Shown: positions 10,843 to 22,278 of the stretch, piece after piece
How the letters are laid out: each line of letters begins with the position of its first letter
How positions within the stretch are numbered: the first letter of the stretch is position 1
NCBI GenBank assembly: GCA_015183035.1
Contig: JACZZP010000004.1
Location: 248,001-312,000, forward strand
Length of the DNA stretch: 64,000 nucleotides
Direction of reading: 5' to 3'
Origin: Meloidogyne chitwoodi
Lineage: Eukaryota; Nematoda; Chromadorea; Rhabditida; Meloidogynidae
Notes under the pieces: generated by a model
What the model was told of the DNA's origin: nothing
The model's input: the letters and a program-made list of their open reading frames with translations, nothing else
Databases searched by the model: none
Translations under genes and position numbers: made by a program

Positions 10843-11608
10843 ATTTTTTTATCTCCGCGCTCAAAAGGCCTTAACAGAAAAAATACTAAAATAAAAAAAA
10901 TATATATTTTTTTAAATATGATGCAAAAAATTGTGTTAAAATTGTATTATTGATGGAAGTGTAAAAAAAGTGAATTGGGCGCTTAATGAAAGAATTAATT
11001 TTTTAAATCGTTAGAATATGATTAAAAAAAACCATGAAAAAAATAAAAAATTTAAAAAATTAAGGAAAATTAAGGAAAATATAAAAGAAATAAAAAAATT
11101 TTTTATGTGATTAATGAGATTACCGCTTTTTAGGAAAGAAAAAATTAAAAATAGGAACGCGAACATTTTTAAAAATAATAAAATTGACCGTTATGAAAAT
11201 GGCAATTTTGTCAATAAAAAGGAAAAATCTGAGCAGTATAAAGTCAGAAAAATCATAAAAAGATATTTTAGTTAGCCTTATAGCTAAATTTAGTAAAAAA
11301 AACTAATCAAAAAATGTTCGCTAAAAATTCAAATAATTGTTATAGGGAAGGCAAAATAAAGTATTATAAAAAAATATTTAAGAGTAATTAAAAAATAAAA
11401 TTAGAGACAAAGTTCCCTGAAAAAAGTTTAATGAAAGCAAAAGATTTAGCGCTTTTATATTCTGCGCAACACTGATTTAAAAAAATAAAAAATTGGAAGT
11501 GAAAATTTAAATTTAAAATAAATTAAAAAATAAAATTAGAAAATATATAAATGTTAAAAAAATTAAAGAGAATTATCTTAAATTAAAAATTAAAAAAAAC
11601 TTTTTATT

Positions 11609-14600
11609 TTAAACTTCCTTTATCGCTGCTCTTCCATTATAATAATTTCCAACAGGTCCAGTTGGATTTGTAAAAGGAGTAGCTAATATTGGTAATCTTT
11701 GATTTTTATAGTAATTATCTCCATTATTTCCTCCAAATCCAAAAAGATAACGAAAGATACGTGAAAAAACGTTATTCCCTCTTCTTCTGTTATTATGATT
11801 TTCATTTGTGTTATTATTATCTTTTCTTATACTGCGTCGATGGCCTTAAAAAAATTTAAAAAATTTAGGGAAATTTAAATGTTTTTAAAATTAAAAAATG
11901 TAAATTTAGCTGATTAAATCAACTTGCAAAAATAAAACTAAGGATAATGGAATGGCATATGTGTATGCGCTAAATAATAACAGTCAAAAAGCAATTTAAT
12001 TGTAAAAATATTTATTAAGCAAATCCTACTTATAAAAAATGAATATATTAAGCGAAATAGCGGAAAAAGTTAGTAGAATTTGTTTAATAAATATTTTTAT
12101 ATTTATTTTACCCTTTTTAATTCTAAGAATTTTACTCAATAACTAAGTCGTCGAAACATTCTTATATTTTTGGAAGCTGATTTGGATCAGCTAATTTTTA
12201 ATTCCATTTTTTTTATTTTAAGTTTTTGTAATAATTCGCAGTCTTTTTGACTATTTCCTAAAATGCTTATGTTTTAACATTATCATATTTTAAATTTTTT
12301 TCATTCCAATATACACAAATATTTTTAAATTAATTAATCAAAACAAACCATTATTATAAAAAGGAGTACGACGTTCATCAGCGACATTTCCATACCTTCC
12401 TCTGACTGAACTTTGTCCTTTTCTTCTAGGTGTAGATGAATATAAATGTGAAGTTTCTGTTGTTGTGTTTGTGTCTACACCTTCTCCAATTGGTAATAAT
12501 TCTCTTTCTTGTGATGATGATGAAAGGCTTGTTGCCTCTCCTAAAGGTAATTTTGGTGGTGCTGTTGGAGAGGGAATACCTATAAAATTTAAAAAATAAG
12601 GAAAGATATTCTTAAAATAAAAATTAGTTATTTTTTACAAAGTCCGCAAATTTTGTCTGCATTAAATATTTGCGGACAAAACTTGCAGACATAGGATGCA
12701 CGATTACAATTTAAGAGTTTTCTTTAAAAATTTTGGTTATTTGGAAATTTTAATAAAATGAAGAACCCTAAAGGCCTTAGGCTATTAAAAAAATTAAAAT
12801 TTTTGAGATTTTTAAAATTTTTTTGAAATTTCCAAACCTCCATTATTACCAAATCTGTGTGTTAAACCACCCTTTCCTCCACCAAAGTATTCTTCATCGT
12901 CCTCTCCCTCTTCTACATAATCATCCTCCATTGAACCTGTGCTTTGTGAAGAAAATGAACTTTTGCCTGATTTTTTTAAAATATCATCATCTCCTTCATC
13001 ATCAGATTTTGCCTATAAAATAGGAATTAAACAATTAAATAATTTTTTGTTAAATTAAAAAAAATATGAAGAGGACATGAAATTTTTAATTAAGCAAAAC
13101 TTTTGAAATTGGGTATTTTAATTGCGCATAAAAATTCTGGAAATTGCTTACAGAAATAGTTATAGTCAAAAAATTTTTTTATTAGTGACAAAGTTTAGTA
13201 ACTAAAGATAAATATGAAAATTTTTTAAATATTAGCTGATGCTCGATCAGCGTCCAAAAATATTAATGCAACTCCGAATGAAGATTTTAAGGTATAATTA
13301 AATATAAACATATTTAATAAAAAGAAAATAAAAAAATTATATATTAACTAAAATTTTAGTAAAAATAAAATTTAAAAATTACCATTTTTCCTTTGTAATA
13401 ATCAAAAATTTCGCCAACTATTTCTCTTGCAATTAATGGTCCTGCATGGCTCTCAATAAACCAAAAAAGTAAAATCTATATTTAAAAAAGTTCAAATTTA
13501 AAAATTTTCAAACAAAAAATTCACCCCATCTTTGTTTAAAGCATCTTCAGCAAACGATTTTATTAATTTACGGTCTTTTTTCTTTGGTGAATAAACAATG
13601 TCTTGGTGACGATCCTAAAAAAATAAAATTAAAATAAATTATCAAAAAAAAATAATTATTGTTGTACTGGATTTACACTACTATAAAAGCACTATTGTTA
13701 TTACTATAAAAGGTTCACTCCTGTCTCAACTTTTTCATTATTAAATATTGTCCCATTGCTTATTTCCCAATATTCCTATTGCTATTTCCCAACTGGGGAA
13801 ACCCCGATTTACCGCAAGGCCGGTTTACCGCAGGGCTATAACTCCGTTTATAATTGTCATAAAATAGAGATCTTAGTGTCATTCGATTCAGCTCGTCGAG
13901 CTGAATCGAACCATGCTTGAGTCGACAATTTTTGATAAATATAAAATAAGTTATAGCTCTGCGGTAAACTGGCCTGCTCCCTTCTCAACTTCATTTTAAT
14001 TGTATTTCCTTCGGATAAATATTATTTATATCTGCTTATATTCTTTGTTAAGATACAACAATTATGTTAAAATGTCACTAGTCTAATCTCTGTAAAATTC
14101 TCGGAGGCAACAATTATTACGAAAATCAGAGATCCCAAAGAAATGTTACAAAATTCTTTATTTTTATATTTAAGGCCTTCATTCCCCAAATAGAAAAATT
14201 AAATTAGGTAATAAAATTACTTGTTTGAGCAAATGCCTAACAGAATTCTCTTTTGTACAAGGCAGACAAATTAGCACAATGAGGTAATAACAAAAATTGA
14301 AGAAAGTAAGAATTGAAACAAGTAGAAAGCCCCACCTTAAATATTTAAAAATTAATTAATTTTTTTGCTGATAAAATCAGCTTCCAAAAATAGACAAGTG
14401 GAAAAAATCAATAAGGAAGCAAAACAAAAAAATAAAAGTAAATAGTATGATAAATTTATTTTAAATAATACATATTAAGTAAAAGTTGAAAATGAATCTC
14501 ATTGATAAATATTAAATTTTTGCTGACAAAATCAGCTTCCAAAAATAGAAATGAACCGAAATAAATTAGATATAAAGACACGGGTATTTAGGCTTTTTAA

Positions 14601-17600
14601 GCTACTTTATAATTCAACTTTTTAATATTTTTCAAATTTTTTAAAAATAATTAAAAAAAATCTGCACATACCAAATAAAGAGGTATATCTTTTCGTTGTA
14701 TGTATTAATTCTCAAGTGACATTGTAATGTATATCTTGGTGTATCACCCAATCTTCTGATTGGAACATCACAAAGTGTAAGTCTTGGAAATATTGGAGAA
14801 TCCTAAAAAAATTAAAAATGAGTCAAAATACATTTTTGTTAAATTGAAAAAATTAAAAAAGATTTTTAAACTTGCCTGCCAATTCTCTCCAGCAAGTAAA
14901 GCATTTAACACATCTAATCCCCACCAACGATAACTACTGCCAATGAAAGAGTTGAGTATAAAAAATTGACCCGAAACATTTAGCAAATAAAGAGCTTTAA
15001 TGAAAACATATAACCACTAAAAAAATTTTAATTTGAGTTAAAATAATTTTAATAATTAAAAAGGCCTACCGAGACATAAGATCCCATACTTTGCCCAAAT
15101 CGGCAACCAGCCATTCGCCTACGGAAATAAGCTTGACGATTGAGAATAGCCTAAAGAAAGAAGAGTTTAGAGAAAATTAAAGAAAAAAGGAAATAAAAAT
15201 ACAACAGAGATGTAAAAAATTAAGAAAAAATGTCAGGCGAATTTTAAAGGTCAAAAAAAGTTGTTATTTGGTAAACAAATATAAATGTATTTAAAACAAA
15301 AAATAAATAAATAAATCAGCCAAAATACTCGAAAAAATCGTTCACTTTTTTAAATTAAAAAATGAAGAATATAAATTTTTAAACCTCAGAAATTTTTTCC
15401 TGCAATTCATGAATCAAGGTTGGCCTTTCAGGGTTTGAAAGCTCAAGAGTTTTTAGTCGAGAAGATTCTTCAATAAATTTGATAAATTCAATACCTTTAA
15501 AATAAATAAAATGGAAATTTTTTTCAAATTTTGCAACATTAAAATTATTTCAAAATAAAAACAATTTAAGCTATAATTAAAAGAGAAGAGGGAATAGTAG
15601 CTTCCATGTGACAACGTAATTTATTTTTGCAAGCCTAATTATAGGCTAATTATGGTGTAGGTTTGGTAATATTCAAGTTTGTGGTCATCCTTTTTAACTT
15701 GGCTTTATTTTCTCTATTTTTTTTGTTTTGGCAAAGTAAGTTTGTTGTATATGAGTGGTGGTCTTTTATAGACAACCTTTAATGGTCTAGTCAACAGACT
15801 ATATAAGCACCATTAAATAACCAGTCCGGATCCAACCAGAGTTAATCCTCAACCAACCTCTACACTTCTACCTATCTTCAACCTTCATTGTCTTTCTCTA
15901 CGTGATAAACTGTTTGCTTGTTGCTCGACTACTCTTCAGTATCTCGGACATCCTTGTTGTACTTAAGTAGGAAACTTAAGATACAACAAAGTTAATCTCA
16001 AAAAGGAGGCAATTTAAAATAAGGGAAAATAGGGAGAGTAGTTAAAAAGGAGGGCTACAAACTGAAAGTTATTTTAATACTCTCCTCTATACTTTTGTCT
16101 TTAATAAAAGTCTTTAATTTTTCTAATTACGTAAAAATACTTAAATTGTTCAAAATAAATTTTATATACACAATTTTTCCCTCTCTTTTGATAAATTTTT
16201 CAGTAAAAAAACTACTAAAAAAATTAAAATAATTTACCACTCTGCTGATTTAATGCATTCCATAGCCAATTTGGCAACATAAAAAGCATTGATTGTAAAA
16301 ACATCATAATAGGCACCCACTAAAAATAATTAAAATGAAAAATATAATTAAATTAAATTTTTTATAAATTTAAATATAAAGAAAAAATAAGTCTGAGGCA
16401 TGGTTACGAAACATTCTGTTATTGTAGTATTTTTGTAAGCAATGTTTTTACCATTGCTAATTTTATATTTATTTTTCAAAGCCAAGAAAAAATTAGCTTT
16501 TTCACAAAAATAATTAATAAATTAAATATAACAAACAACTTTTTGACTTAGAAAACAAATAAAAATTAAAAATAATTTTTATTAATTTTCTTAGCTTGAG
16601 ATAACTATAAAATTAGCAATGTTAAAAACATTGCTTCCAAAAATACTAAGCGGCGTTCATTGGTGAGTATTACCACCTTTATTTTCTTTTTGCTTATGTT
16701 CATAAAAAGTTCAATTTAATTTTATTAAGTACAACTTCTTTTAAAATTTATAAAATACAAGTCTAAAAATTTTTAAAAAAGTTTAAAAATTAAAATAAAC
16801 TTTTTATAAACTTAAGCATAACGAAAAAATAGGTTTAAAGCGTCGTCGTTATTGTAATTCTTCTAGTATTTTTGTAAGCTATTTCATTGCTAAGTTAATA
16901 ATTAATTTTTTAAAAGCCAAAATAAATATTAAAACTCTTTTTTTTATTAATTTTCTTTTAGCTTAAAAAAGTACAAAATTAGCAATTAAAAATTGCTTAC
17001 AAAAATACACGACACACATATCACGTCCACAGGCATTTTAAGTTTTTTTCTATCTGCTTATGTTCATACAAACTTTAATTTTATTTTATTAAGTAAAATA
17101 AATACTCTTTATTTATTTTACAAATTAAAAAAAGAAAATTTAAAATATGAAAAATAAATTTAAATGAACATGAAGGTACTTTTCCTTTATGAGCACAAAT
17201 GTTCGCAAGTTTTATCCGCAAGTAATATTTTTCTCAAAGGTATTATTAAAAAAAATATATGTATGAGCATATTTTCCACAACGATTATAATACATTTTTT
17301 GAATGTATAAGGCAATGGCATTTTAAACTAAATTAAATACTAAAATATAAGAGTTGCGGATAAAACTTGCGGACATTTGTGCTCATAAAGGGAAAGTACC
17401 AACATGAACATAAGAAAAAATAACAGTCTAGGTGTAACTTTTTAAGCCGTTATTTTTGTAAGCAATGTATAATTTTAATTTTATATTTATTTTAAAATCT
17501 TTGAGAAAATAAGCTTTTTCACAAAAATAATTAATAAATTTAATTCAATATCTTTTTGAATTAGAAAATAATAATAAAATTCTATTTTTTATTAATTTAC

Positions 17601-20451
17601 TCATAGCTTGAAAAATAAAATAAAAATTAGCAATTATACATTGCTTGCAAAAATAAACAAAAGCCGCTGAAAAAATATCATTGGCCCATTATTTTCTTTT
17701 TTCTTAAGTTCAAAAAGTTTAATTTTATTTTATTAAGTAAATACTCATTTTTAAAATTTATAAAATATTAGGGTAAAAATATTAAAAAAAAATTTTTTGA
17801 TTTTTAATAATTCTAAAAATTAAAAAAAACAAACATGATAATATCCAAGTTGTCTTTCACGCCTTTCCTTATTTGACCAAGGTATTCCCTCTTCAGGGGC
17901 AACATAATAAGTATTTTTTGACATACAATAATCTAAGGCATATTCACGTTCTTCATCATTAAGCTCTGGACTACGCTAATTTTTATTAAAATTATTAAAA
18001 TATCATAAAATAAATAATTTTTTAAGGATTTAGTGAACAAAAAATATTAAAAAAAATACCAGACAACGCATAGGCTCCATTCCGAAGGCACCAAAGCTAA
18101 AAAAAAAATAAAATAATAAAATTAATTTTTGAATTCGCGTTAAAAAATAATAATTAGGGTCAGGCATATAAGTGTTGTAGTGGATTTACACTACTATAAA
18201 AGAACTATTGTTCTTACTATAAAAGGTTCACTTTGGTCTCCACCTTGTTCATTATTAAATATTGTCCCATTGCCTATTTCCCAAATATTCTTATTACTAT
18301 TTCCCAACTTCATCTTCATTGTTATTTCCTTCAGATAAATATTATTTATAATTGTTTGTATATTCTTCAATATACAACAATAAGATTTATTAGAAGTTAA
18401 ACTATTTTGGTTGAAATTAAGACCAACCTAAGTATTTAGACATTCTTAAACTTTTTTATAATTTATTTAACAGTTTAAATGTCTAAAATAAAACCACCAA
18501 TTTCTTTATTTTTAATTGCTAATTTTCGGAATCTAAAATTAAATAAAACTCTTAATAAATAATATTTCAATTAAATTATTTAATTAATGCTCAATATTGC
18601 TTACAATTTAACTTTGCATCCCCAGAATAAAATTTATTATTTTTGTAAGCCATTATTTTATGGCTAAAATTGGATAAAACTTTTCTATAGCAAATTTTTT
18701 TTTGGAAAACAATTATTAAATATTGCAAAAATATTTATATGATTACCGGAAAATTCCTCCTCGGAAAACTCCTCCCCAAAGATTTTCGGAAAATTCCTCC
18801 CCAGATTTTCGGAAAATTCCTCCTCATCGGAAAATTCCTCCCCAAACAGAATTACCGGAAAATTCCTCACTAAAAATTCCTCTTTTAGCGGAAAATTCCT
18901 CCCCAAATAAAAAATTATTTTAAAAATATTTGAATAAAATAATTTCATTTTACCAAAGTTTATTCGATTAATTTATTTTTTATGAAATAATAAAGATCGA
19001 TCAACCAATTGGTCCAATTGCCAATTCGGTCAAATCTCTTACAACATTGGTCCCTGCAAACTTGGACCTATTGGTGGTGTTCTATTACTTCTCCATTTTA
19101 GAGCCCATGGCCAGCTGGTTTTCGTGCAAACTTGGACCTATTGGGAGTGTTTTATTACTTTTTCATTTAAGTGATTGGACCAATTGGTTGATTGATCTTT
19201 CGGGTTCGATCTTTTGGGTTGACCCAATCTTTATTATTTCATAAAAAATAAATTAATCGAATAAACTTTGGTAAAATGAAATTATTTTATTCAAATATTT
19301 TTAAAATAATTTTTTATTTGGGGAGGAATTTTCCGCTAAAAGAGGAATTTTTAGTGAGGAATTTTCCGGTAATTCTGGTTGGGGAGCAATTTTCCGATGA
19401 GGAGGAATTTTCCGAAAATCTGGGGAGGAGTTTTCCGAAAATCTTCGGGGAGGAGTTTTCCGAGGAGGAATTTTCCGGTCACCATTTATATTGCCCTAAT
19501 TAAGTATTATAGGAACACACAAAACTAACATATTTGCTGAGATCATCATAACAAAAAACATTAAAAACATGGGTACAATATGGCAGTTTAACCGGTCAAT
19601 GATATCAGAAAAATGTGCTTTTGACCTTTTGAACCAATCCCAAAGAGTTTTTCCTAAAAATTAAAAAAAAATAAAATTTTAAATAATTAAAAAACGAAAG
19701 AGAAAATAAGACAAATTTTTTAAGGAAGAATAATATAAAAAATATATAAAGGTTAAAATCAACCTCCAAAAATAGAGTATTTTTAATCTAAAATTTGCAA
19801 CATATATATAATATTATTTAAAATATTACATTTAACACACTTGAGTTTGAGCAAAAATTGTCTATATTTTTTACTATTTCGTATATTTTTGGGAGTCGAT
19901 TAGTATCGACTAAAAATTAAAAAAGTCAAATCCTAAACCAGATAGTGACTAATTTCCGACTAAAAATTTACTTTTAATAAATCGAGAAAAAACAAAAGTA
20001 AGCACAAATTTTTTTTTAAATTTGCAAAATAAATATTATTTCAAATTTTAAAACATTTCAGTTTCCAAAAAAAGAGTTCAGTGACTTTTTCTTGCCAAAT
20101 TAATTATATTTTTGTAAGTCAATTACGATTGACTAAAAAATCGAATTTTCAGTTCAATATTTAATTATTAATGGGTAAAAAAAATAAAAAATTATAAATC
20201 ATAATAAAATTAAATAAAATTAAAAAAATTGTTTACCCATAAACGCCTGGGTCTGTCCAAAAAACGGCAAGTTGTGTACACCAATCATCTTGTTCCTAAA
20301 AATAAAATAAAAATTATTATATTTTAAGAAAAAAATAATTTTTCTTAAAAAATGTTTGTCGTGTTTTAAAAAATTTAAAAAATATTCAAAAAATAATTTT
20401 AAAATTTTTTCTAAAATTTTGATAGACTTACTCCTCAAAATAATTATCCAT
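11609..20451 (-). CDS. Innexin (gap-junction channel protein), common exons
   Basis: Four-transmembrane innexin forming invertebrate gap junctions or hemichannels. Exons in order: 20432-20451 (MDNYFEE, possible start), 20237-20295 (NKMIGVHNLPFFGQTQAFM), 19530-19653 (KTLWDWFKRSKAHF, then TM1). Then about 18060-18098 (FGAFGMEPMRCL), 17832-17976 (YCMSKNTYYV) and 16240-16313 (WVPIMMFLQ, TM2), which with the previous exon gives the YYHW form of the YYQW signature. Then 15388-15497, 15070-15150, 14875-15016 (TM3), 14672-14803 (RLTLCD, YTLQCHLRIN), 14236-14333 (TM4). Then 13525-13616, 13381-13475 (DGILLFWFIESHAGPLIARE) and three hydrophilic tail exons ending NGRAAIKEV at stop 11609-11611. Both extracellular cysteine pairs are present. 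Introns carry solo LTRs and MITEs. Which innexin paralog it is cannot be told here. Confidence 0.92.
11850..12340. other. Innexin intron with one hairpin
   Basis: AT-rich intron. One hairpin of the common family lies at about 12155-12192 (TATTTTTGGAAGCTGATT, loop, ATCAGCTAATTTT). Nothing else is recognised. Confidence 0.5.
12645..12700. mobile_element. Merlin-like TIR remnant in innexin intron
   Basis: Facing AGTCCGCAAATTTTG and TTGCGGACAAAACTTGC words match the ends of the Merlin-like elements at 17175-17400 and 58438-58943. The body is almost gone. Confidence 0.5.
13660..14060. mobile_element. Solo LTR with a nested MITE
   Basis: Starts TGTTGTACTGG and ends AAGATACAACA, flanked by the 5-bp duplication ATTAT (13655-13659 and 14061-14065). 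It matches the LTRs at 18173-18379 and 27151-27355, with TATAAAAGGTTCAC as a likely TATA region. It is longer because a 187-bp MITE sits inside (13795-13981). It lies in the intron between the TM4 exon and the next innexin exon. Confidence 0.9.
13795..13981. mobile_element. MITE nested in the solo LTR
   Basis: Inverted arms share GGTTTACCGCAGGGCTATAA-type sequence. It is flanked by TTCCCAACT (13786-13794) and TTCTCAACT (13982-13990), a 9-bp duplication with one change. A relative lies at 20580-20780. Confidence 0.85.
14345..14560 (-). other. Two hairpins in innexin intron
   Basis: Two copies read TTGCTGATAAAATCAGCTTC and TTGCTGACAAAATCAGCTTC on the + strand, each followed by CAAAAATAGA. They share a GCTGAT/ATCAGC stem but have different flanks. 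This is the GGAAG variant of the hairpin family. Confidence 0.6.
15743..15988. mobile_element. Solo LTR of a second family
   Basis: 246 bp beginning TGTTGTATATGAGTGG and ending AAGATACAACA, with a perfect 5-bp duplication AAGTT on both sides (15738-15742, 15989-15993). Internal sequence differs from the other three LTRs, but the terminal inverted TGTTGTAT / ATACAACA is the same. It lies in an innexin intron. Confidence 0.9.
16340..17790. repeat. Three related palindromic units, each with two facing hairpins
   Basis: Units at about 16370-16720, 16800-17085 and 17400-17725 each open with a GAAAAAATAA-like word and close with TTATTTTCTTTTT or CTTATGTTCATA-like sequence. Inside each, a + strand hairpin (TATTTTTGTAAGCAAT) faces a - strand one (ATTGCTT(A/C)CAAAAATA): 16429/16612, 16866/16978, 17454/17625. 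A Merlin-like MITE separates units two and three. All lie in one innexin intron. Confidence 0.7.
17175..17400. mobile_element. Merlin-like MITE
   Basis: 226 bp with long inverted ends starting GGTACTTTTCCTTTATG and ending CATAAAGGGAAAGTACC, flanked by a perfect 8-bp duplication AACATGAA (17167-17174, 17401-17408). Its ends match the element at 58438-58943 that carries a Merlin-type transposase fragment. Confidence 0.92.
18173..18379. mobile_element. Solo LTR
   Basis: 207 bp from TGTTGTAGTGG to CAATATACAACA with a perfect 5-bp duplication ATAAG (18168-18172, 18380-18384). Nearly identical to 27151-27355 and to 13660-14060 without its nested MITE. In an innexin intron. Confidence 0.93.
18560..18672 (+). 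other. Hairpin cassette in innexin intron
   Basis: An AT block (ATTATTTAATTAATG near 18575) is followed by copy-specific sequence with CTTTGCATCCCCAG. The hairpin TATTTTTGTAAGCCATTA / TATGGCTAAAA follows at 18638-18668. Confidence 0.6.
18741..19483. mobile_element. Large fold-back element
   Basis: 743 bp with arms of about 250 bp, flanked by an 8-bp duplication ATTTATAT (18733-18740, 19484-19491). The arms are built of repeated GGAAAATTCCTCC words. The loop holds two copies of a CAAACTTGGACCTATTGG repeat shared with other elements here. Mirror-image open frames beginning MKLFYSNIFKI on both strands follow from the palindrome and are not genes. Confidence 0.9.
19880..20140 (+). other. Two hairpins in innexin intron
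   Basis: 19883-19914 is TATTTTTGGGAGTCGAT, loop, ATCGACTAAAAA; 20107-20136 is TATTTTTGTAAGTCAATT, loop, GATTGACTAAAAA. Stems differ, but both keep the flanking strings of the hairpin family. Confidence 0.6.
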
Positions 20452-20579
20452 TTGCTACAACATAATAAATTAAATTTGTTTAAAAATTCTACTAAAAAAC
20501 TTGTTAAAAATATTTATATTTTTAATTTATTATGATTCATAATTAAAGTTTTGCTTAAATTTTTTTCTAAAATATGGCG

Positions 20580-20780
20580 GGAGCAGGCCAGTTGACCGCA
20601 AGGCCGGTTTACCGCAGGGCAATAACTTATTTTACATTTACCAAAAATGTTCGACCCAAAGAAGGTTCGACTCAGCTCGACGAGCTGAGTGAATGACACT
20701 AAGATCTCTATTATATGACAATTATAAACAGAGTTATAGCCCTGCGGTAAACCGGCCTTGCGGTCAACTGGGGTGTACCC
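20580..20780. mobile_element. MITE with 9-bp target duplication
   Basis: Inverted arms include CCAGTTGACCGCAAGGCCGG and GGTTTACCGCAGGG. The flanks are AATATGGCG at 20571-20579 and 20781-20789. The right end reads GGGTACACCCC inward, like the start of the GC-rich element at 38317-39008. Related to the nested MITE at 13795-13981. Mutator-like origin is suggested by the 9-bp duplication but not proven. Confidence 0.88.
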
Positions 20781-21029
20781 AATATGGCGCTATTTTAAAA
20801 AACAAATTTTTATTTTTTTGAAACAATATTTGCTATCAAAAGATGAATTAAAACGCGCAAATCAGGGAAATAACAGGAATATTAAATTTTAAAAATTAAA
20901 TTATTTCGTCCTTTTCTACAAAGCCCTCAATATCCGTTTTTTCTCAAAATGGTCAAATCCCTTAAATTTCTCAAATCGCCAGTAATACTAGTGTCCAAGT
21001 ATTATTTGTGTAATATTCATAGGTTTAAA

Positions 21030-21400
21030 ACTAAAATTAGCCAACAATGTTGACTTGCAAAAATACTTTATCATGAAAAAGCACGAAAAACCCAATTTTA
21101 AACTATTAATCATGTAATAAATAAAAGATAATATTTGAAAAATTTAATATTTTTCAAAAATATTAAATTAAAAATGCTTAAATCCCCTTATAAAAATATA
21201 TGGGCATTATCCGTGTACATGTTCGTGGTTTAAGTAAAATTTGGCCAAAAAACGTTGGCGCTTACAAAAATAAATGTATGAAAAAAATAAGACATTTAAA
21301 AAAAAAATCATTACATATATAAAACTTAATATTCGAAAATTTAATATTTTGCAAGAATCTAACCTTCTAACCAACTTTTAAATTTTAACAAAAATGAACA
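21030..21400 (-). other. Two hairpin cassettes
   Basis: Hairpins at 21036-21065 (TTAGCCAACA, TGTTGACTTGC) and about 21242-21271 (GGCCAAAAAACGTTGG, CGCTTACAAAAATA). Each is followed on the + strand by copy-specific sequence and then an AT block with ATTTAATATTTT. They lie 5' of the innexin MDNYFEE exon. Confidence 0.55.
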
Positions 21401-22192
21401 TTAAAAAGGGTAAAATAAAGGTCAAGGTTTTCTTAAAGATGAGACTTAAAAATGCGCTAAAATTAAATAAATAAAATAAAAATAAATCGACTAAAAAATT
21501 AAAAAATAAGCGTTTTAGTAAAATAAGTAATCTCAGAAATTATTGGAAAAATTAAATTTAAAATTATTAAAAGGAAAAATACAAAGAAATAAAAATATTA
21601 ATAAATAAATTATAAAAATAGAAAAAGTTTAAAAAATATGTTTAAATAATTCTTTATATAAAAGAAGAAAAAAAAGATTCATCAATTTTTACAGAAAAAA
21701 TAAAATGAAAAAAAAAGAAAATCATAACAATGCCTAAAGAGAAAAACAAATGTATCATCAACATTAGTTTAAAATATATTAAAAACATAAAAAAGGTTTG
21801 GCGTCCTTTTTTCCCCCCAGATTTTTTCTTTTACTCTCCCACACTCCTTAGACTCTCTTTTCTTTTTTTTCTCTCATCTCCCCTTTCCCATCCTTTTTTA
21901 CATTAGCCCCCCCGCCTGTCGTTCATCTCATAAATAAACCTTTATAATCAATGAATATTTTTTTTAATTCAAAGAAAAAGAAATTGGAAAAAAGGGTTTT
22001 GAGCCAATAAACATTTTTTAAAGTATTAATCTTCCCTGACCTTCCTCTGTTGGTCTTTTATTTTTTCAAAGGAACAAAAAAAAGATTGACAGAAAAATAT
22101 TTTTTTTTTGTAAAATATAAAATTACAGAAAAAAATATTTTTCCTATCAACAAAAAGAAAATGTTTAAAAATTTTTAATTCACAAAACTTAC

Positions 22193-22278
22193 AAATTTCT
22201 TGACCAATCTCCACTAGAAGAATGTTCATAATTTGTTTGACTACTCAACATTGCGTGTTGTTGCTTTCGATTAAACAT
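22193..22278 (-). CDS. Alternative first coding exon of the innexin (MFNRKQQ...)
   Basis: ATG at 22276-22278 opens MFNRKQQHAMLSSQ, runs 28 codons plus two bases, and ends at a strong GTAAGT donor. The two leftover bases fit exactly with the single leading base of the exon at 20295, giving ...SRNL then NKMIGV. No splice acceptor is visible just upstream, so it looks like a first exon with its own promoter. Confidence 0.7.

Noticed and set aside
18685..19503. Two near-identical open frames (MKLFYSNIFKI...) on opposite strands
   Set aside because: They are mirror images in the arms of the fold-back element 18741-19483.
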